NCBI GenBank assembly: GCA_018903015.1
Contig: JAHIPR010000007.1
Location: forward strand, 1-9,973
DNA: 9,973 nt
Direction: 5' to 3'
Source of the DNA: a bacterium
GTDB taxonomy: Bacteria; Atribacterota; JS1; SB-45; 34-128
In this document: positions 7,011 to 9,973 of the stretch, in pieces
How positions within the stretch are numbered: the first letter of the stretch is position 1
Layout: each line of letters begins with the position of its first letter
Notes under the pieces: generated by a model
The model's database searches: none
Seen by the model: only the letters and a program-made list of their open reading frames with translations
What the model was told of the DNA's origin: nothing
Program-made: the position numbers and the translations under genes

Positions 7011-7091
7011 CGTATCTCGTATCTCGTACAAACTAGCGTATAGCGTTTAGCGTAGAGCGTATAGTAAATATAGTAATGAGTGATGAGTGAA
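7011..7091 (+). repeat. Degenerate heptamer tandem arrays (CGTATCT, TAGCGTA, GAGTGAN)
   Basis: Several 7-base units follow one another. CGTATCT occurs twice with a CGTACAA variant (7011-7031). TAGCGTA, TAGCGTT, TAGCGTA and GAGCGTA run without gaps over 7034-7061. TAGTAAA and TAGTAAT follow, then GAGTGAT and GAGTGAA (7078-7091). Looser TAGNNCN-like units continue to about 7126. The period stays at 7 for most of the stretch while the unit changes. These are not CRISPR repeats, because there are no spacers. Confidence 0.8.
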
Positions 7092-7289
7092 GATAAGTAT
7101 AGCATAATAGCTTAGAACATAGAGCTACACACTTTTCTATCATCTCTGCACCCACTTTCGTGTGAGTGTAAACTGTAGCATGAACCTATCTTTTTTGTCT
7201 TCTGACTCTATCTTTCCTAACTACACGCTCTACGCTAAACGCTATCCGCTTGTTTTACTATACGCTAAACGCTGTACGCTTCACGCTAG
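7033..7289. repeat. Imperfect 36-base inverted repeat enclosing about 185 bases
   Basis: The left arm 7033-7068 aligns without gaps to the reverse complement of 7254-7289, with 30 of 36 positions identical. The six mismatches fall in three adjacent pairs, exactly at the two variable positions of each AGCGTNN unit, and the inner 13 bases are identical. Arms of this length could form a cruciform in DNA or a long stem in RNA. The enclosed part contains a further inverted-orientation cluster and a weak ACAC/GTGT pairing near 7127-7164. No transposase gene is present. Confidence 0.75.
7223..7287 (-). repeat. Eight ACGCT-type heptamers in two groups of four
   Basis: On the plus strand the unit reads NNACGCT. 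Four units lie at 7223-7250 (the last altered to CCGCT) and four at 7259-7286, separated by a short T-rich stretch. They are the reverse complement of the TAGCGTN units at 7034-7061. In all eight the terminal CGCT is fixed and the preceding bases vary, suggesting that the core rather than the whole heptamer is maintained. Confidence 0.75.
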
Positions 7290-7382
7290 GTTTATTCACT
7301 AACAACTAAATGGAAAAGCGATACTAAGCAATAATCTCGTAGCCTACTAGGTTATTAAAATTTTACCTGAATTTTTTTAATA

Positions 7383-8408
7383 TTACTTATCCGGCTGAAG
7401 AACTATTTTAATAGAATTTTTTTTCTTTGCTCGCCTGAAACCTTCTTTCCAGTTACTTAAGGGAAGTATATCACTAACCAATTCTTTTAAATTTACCTTC
7501 CCTTCGTTTACCAGATTTATTGCCTTATCCCAGGAAGAAGGTTTCTGAGTACGAGAACCAATAATACTCAGCTCTTTGTCAAATAAGATTTGATCAAATC
7601 TAAGTTGAATCGGTTGGTGGATAATTCCTTCCTGAATATATCTACCCCCTTTCCTTATAAAATTTAATCCATACTCCACGGCTTCAACGGAGCCGGAACA
7701 TTCAAAAACCACATCTACGCCATACCCATCTGTTAATTTCGACAAATAGTTTTTAATATCCTTCTTTTTTATATTAAAAATTTGATTAATTCCAATTTTT
7801 TCTGCTGTAGATAATCTTTTTTCATCACCTTCGATTCCACAAATAATTACTTTTGCTCCTAAAGACTTAGCAATTTGAGCAGTTAACAACCCCAGAGGTC
7901 CCGGTCCTAATACCAAAACTGTTTCATGGGGTAATAAATTAGCTTGTTCCATTACTGCATGGGTAGCGCAAGATAAAGGTTCAAAAAGAGAAGCGGAATT
8001 AAAATCAATACGAGGAGGAATTTGGTGGATGCTTTCTTTTCTTATCACAAAATATTCAGCAAAAGCCCCGTTAACAGCGGATCCCAACCCTTTACGATAA
8101 ATGCATAAATTATAATCTTTGCTCTGGCAAAATTTACATTGGCCACAGATATAGGCAGTAGTTTCAGTAGTAACTCTGTCCCCTGCTTTTATATCCTTTA
8201 CTTCTTCCCCTACCTCTACCACAACCCCGGCAGTTTCGTGTCCTAATACCACCGGAGGTTTTAGGGCTGAATAACCATAAAGATCAGTTCCGCAGATTCC
8301 CGTAGCCTTCACTTTAACTTTTACTTCATTCGCTTGAGGAACAGGTTCGGGGATTTCTCTTAATTCTATATCATTTTCACCTTTCCCGTATTTAACTAAA
8401 GCCTTCAT
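7383..8408 (-). CDS. Zinc-dependent medium-chain alcohol/polyol dehydrogenase (first copy)
   Basis: A 341-residue medium-chain dehydrogenase of the sorbitol/threonine dehydrogenase type, oxidising a secondary alcohol of a sugar, polyol or amino acid with NAD(P). Catalytic zinc ligands C39, H57-E58 and E143 (in E-P-L-S-C) are present, as is the structural zinc set C88, C91, C94 and C102. The Rossmann motif G-P-G-P-L-G is at 168-173. The position after the second beta strand is G191 instead of the Asp usual in NAD-specific members, so the cofactor preference is uncertain. The C39-H57 loop is shorter than in typical relatives. The ATG at 8406-8408 has AAGGA at 8416-8420, 7 bases away. It follows a second dehydrogenase gene on the same strand after 274 bases. 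The exact substrate cannot be deduced. Confidence 0.93.
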   Translation of the reverse strand: MKALVKYGKGENDIELREIPEPVPQANEVKVKVKATGICGTDLYGYSALKPPVVLGHETAGVVVEVGEEVKDIKAGDRVTTETTAYICGQCKFCQSKDYNLCIYRKGLGSAVNGAFAEYFVIRKESIHQIPPRIDFNSASLFEPLSCATHAVMEQANLLPHETVLVLGPGPLGLLTAQIAKSLGAKVIICGIEGDEKRLSTAEKIGINQIFNIKKKDIKNYLSKLTDGYGVDVVFECSGSVEAVEYGLNFIRKGGRYIQEGIIHQPIQLRFDQILFDKELSIIGSRTQKPSSWDKAINLVNEGKVNLKELVSDILPLSNWKEGFRRAKKKNSIKIVLQPDK

Positions 8409-8508
8409 CTCTCTGTCCTTTTATTCTTTCTTTTACGCTATCAAGGTGTGTGTAATATTCTCCTGCTCGCTTTCTTGAAGCGCGAAACTGCAACTTGTAA
8501 CTTTTATT

Positions 8509-8649
8509 TTAACTGGTAAACTGGCTAACCGGGTAACTGGACAAATAATTGTACATGCTCTATGCTATTCGCTAGAATACGAGATACGCATTTGGCTTTT
8601 TCCCTCTGTTCTCTTAACCAACTAACCAAGTAACCACCTAACCAATTAA
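8509..8649. repeat. Opposed octamer arrays (TAACTGG and CCANNTAA types)
   Basis: Four octamers at 8509-8540 (TTAACTGG, TAAACTGG, CTAACCGG, GTAACTGG) face four octamers at 8618-8649 (CCAACTAA, CCAAGTAA, CCACCTAA, CCAATTAA). Read as an inverted repeat, the outer pair matches at 7 of 8 positions and the whole at about 21 of 32. As in the heptamer arrays, the flanking bases of each unit are fixed and the middle pair varies. Confidence 0.65.
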
Positions 8650-8653
8650 CGAT

Positions 8654-8681
8654 ATACGAAATACGACATACGATATACCTC
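8654..8681 (+). repeat. ATACGAN heptamer array
   Basis: ATACGAA, ATACGAC, ATACGAT and a decayed ATACCTC follow without gaps and end just beside the stop codon of the upstream dehydrogenase (8683-8685). The same unit occurs at 8575-8589 and, inverted, as CGTATCT at 7011-7024, linking the two repeat-filled gaps. Confidence 0.75.
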
Positions 8682-8682
8682 T

Positions 8683-9708
8683 TTAGGGTATCACCGCTAT
8701 TTTAATGCCTTTATGGGCCAACATCATCTCTATTACGGTAGATATTTCGCTAAGGGGAAGCTCGTCAGTAATTAGCGAATCGATATCAATCGCTTTATTA
8801 CAAATTAAATTTAAAGCTCCTTTAACATACCCGGGTGTATGATGAAAAACTCCCTTTATGTTTATTTGGGAATAGTGAATTAAACTGGTATCAATGGAAA
8901 CTTTCGTTCCTCTTTCACATCCCCCAAAAAGATTTACCGTTCCTCCCTTTCTTACCATTGATATAGTCTGTTCCCAAACCTCTGGTAACCCAACTGCTTC
9001 AATGGCTACATCTGCTCCTCTCTTATCCTCAGTAAATTTTTTTACTTCTTCAACGGGATTCTGCACTTTAGCAACATTTATTGCTTTATAGGCCCCCAAC
9101 TTTATAGCTAATTTTAATCTCTCCTCAAGTGTATCGGTTATAATAACTCTTGCTCCCTTTAATTTAACTACTTGCAAGAACATCAAACCTATCGGACCTG
9201 CTCCGTTTATAACCACTGTGTTACCTAATTTAATTTTCGATTCTTCTACTCCGTGTACCACACAAGAAAGGGGTTCTAAGAATGCTGCTTCTTTATAGCT
9301 TACTATCTCAGGAAATAACAATAAATTTTGGGAAACAATTATTCCGGGAATTTTTATATACTCTGCAAAAGCGCCGCTTAATTGAATAAATAAACTATCA
9401 CACAAACTATGTTCACCATTTTTGCAGTAAAAACAGGAATTACAAGGGGCAGAATTAGCGGCTGCTACTCTCATTCCCGGTTTAAATTTTTTTACCTTAC
9501 TGCCTACTTCTACTATATCACCAGCGAACTCATGCCCAAAAATAAAAGGCGGATTAAATAAGTGATGCCCTCTCAAGTAGGTTTTACGATCTGTTCCGCA
9601 GGTAAGTGCGGCTCTCACTTTTACTAAAACTTCGTCATGACCGATATCGGGAATATTAATTTCTTCTAATCTTACCTGGCCAGGTGCATAAAATACAGCT
9701 GCTTTCAT
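8683..9708 (-). CDS. Zinc-dependent medium-chain alcohol/polyol dehydrogenase (second copy)
   Basis: Also 341 residues, but clearly diverged from its neighbour. Catalytic zinc ligands C37, H59-E60 and E145, and structural zinc ligands C89, C92, C95 and C103, are all present. The nucleotide-binding motif G-A-G-P-I-G is at 169-174, and D192 after the second Rossmann strand indicates NAD rather than NADP. It fits the L-iditol/sorbitol or threonine 3-dehydrogenase-like group; the substrate is unknown. The ATG at 9706-9708 gives the standard family N-terminus but lacks a good ribosome binding site (only AGAAAAC nearby). A strong AGGAGA is found much further upstream at 9763-9768. It is the first of two tandem dehydrogenase genes and may be cotranscribed with the next, although repeat arrays lie between them. 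Confidence 0.94.
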   Translation of the reverse strand: MKAAVFYAPGQVRLEEINIPDIGHDEVLVKVRAALTCGTDRKTYLRGHHLFNPPFIFGHEFAGDIVEVGSKVKKFKPGMRVAAANSAPCNSCFYCKNGEHSLCDSLFIQLSGAFAEYIKIPGIIVSQNLLLFPEIVSYKEAAFLEPLSCVVHGVEESKIKLGNTVVINGAGPIGLMFLQVVKLKGARVIITDTLEERLKLAIKLGAYKAINVAKVQNPVEEVKKFTEDKRGADVAIEAVGLPEVWEQTISMVRKGGTVNLFGGCERGTKVSIDTSLIHYSQINIKGVFHHTPGYVKGALNLICNKAIDIDSLITDELPLSEISTVIEMMLAHKGIKIAVIP

Positions 9709-9973
9709 AGTTTTGTTTTCTAAATTTATATTTTTATTGTTTATATTTTTTGAAATTGTAAGTCTCCTCTCGTTCCTCTTTAACTATAATGGCTAAAGAT
9801 AATATTGATTAAATTAGTAAATCCTAAATCTTATGTGATCTGGTAATTAAAATATTCCTCTTTAAAATTATATTTATGGTATAGGTATAGATAAATATTT
9901 GAATGGGCTCTGCCACTATTCGCGGGGGTATTAATACTTTCCAAGAAAGCCCGAATAAAATATTTAAAAAATA
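9709..9973. other. Upstream region of second dehydrogenase, nothing firmly identified
   Basis: 265 bases running to the right edge. Near the gene it is very AT-rich, with a Shine-Dalgarno-like AGGAGA at 9763-9768 followed by no ATG, GTG or TTG at usable distance. TATTAT near 9800-9806 on the minus strand could be a -10 element with a poor -35. The block 9905-9955 is richer in GC and can fold (TATTCG/CGAATA and GGGCT/AGCCC pairings on the minus strand). Two minus-strand frames are open from the edge for 47-49 codons, but neither encodes anything recognised. Confidence 0.4.

Larger units (their letters stand above)
6948..7382. other. 435-base gap filled by heptamer repeats
   Basis: There is no coding sequence. 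The part next to the thioesterase gene (6948-7010) holds its ribosome binding site, a -10-like CATAAT and a palindrome AGGAA-T-TTCCT (6982-6992). From 7011 to 7289 the sequence is dominated by degenerate 7-base repeats, described as separate entries. The last part (7290-7382), downstream of the dehydrogenase stop codon, is AT-rich with only a tiny CCTA-C-TAGG palindrome and no clear terminator. Confidence 0.7.
8409..8682. other. Inter-dehydrogenase gap made of octamer and heptamer repeats
   Basis: These 274 bases contain no gene. Apart from the ribosome binding site of the first dehydrogenase (8416-8420), almost the whole gap is short-period repeat: octamers at 8509-8540 and 8613-8652, heptamers at 8554-8574 (ATGCTCT, ATGCTAT, TCGCTAG) and at 8654-8681. 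AACTTGT-like units lie near 8486-8507. The repeats run to within one or two bases of the upstream gene's stop codon. No promoter could be identified with confidence. Confidence 0.7.

Noticed and set aside
7011..7289. CRISPR array
   Set aside because: The units are 7 bases, tandem without spacers, and no cas genes are present.
7033..7289. Insertion sequence or complete MITE
   Set aside because: Inverted arms are present, but no transposase, no target-site duplication and no second copy can be seen in the window.
8894..9091. Plus-strand open frame antisense to the second dehydrogenase
   Set aside because: It lies fully within a well-supported gene and has no features of its own.

Overview
The window is an AT-rich bacterial chromosome segment. 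Nearly every gene lies on the minus strand; the only plus-strand gene is a small FmdB-type zinc-ribbon gene. The AT-rich composition, GGAG-type ribosome binding sites, a c-di-GMP riboswitch, a multi-PAS GGDEF/HD-GYP sensor, an FlK-like thioesterase and zinc-type dehydrogenases suggest an anaerobic, probably uncultured bacterium. An Atribacterota-, Aerophobota- or Omnitrophota-like lineage or a deep Firmicutes relative is possible. No rRNA or other phylogenetic marker is present, so this placement is only a guess.

Layout from left to right: (1) the N-terminal two thirds of a TauE/SafE-family membrane permease, cut by the left edge, with a good sigma-70 promoter and an inverted repeat at the predicted transcription start; (2) a 945-residue PAS-PAS-PAS-GAF-GGDEF-HD-GYP protein that can be expected both to make and to degrade c-di-GMP, preceded by a class I c-di-GMP (GEMM) riboswitch that ends 8 bases before its Shine-Dalgarno sequence; (3) a secreted DUF3352-like protein gene split by a one-base frameshift; (4) an AT-rich divergent promoter region; (5) the FmdB-family gene, whose 3' end overlaps convergently with (6) a patatin-like phospholipase gene, itself downstream of (7) an FlK-like hotdog thioesterase gene; (8) two 341-residue zinc-dependent medium-chain dehydrogenases in tandem.

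The gaps on either side of the first dehydrogenase gene (6948-7382 and 8409-8682) hold mosaics of degenerate 7- and 8-base tandem repeats. Some are arranged as long inverted repeats in which most mismatches fall at the variable positions of each repeat unit. These arrays are the least explained structure in the window.

Functionally the region joins a self-sensing c-di-GMP node (aptamer plus enzyme with an intact product-inhibition site) to lipid or acyl-CoA metabolism (patatin plus thioesterase) and polyol or sugar oxidation (the dehydrogenase pair). The link between these modules is only their proximity. No complete mobile element, CRISPR array, tRNA or rRNA was seen.
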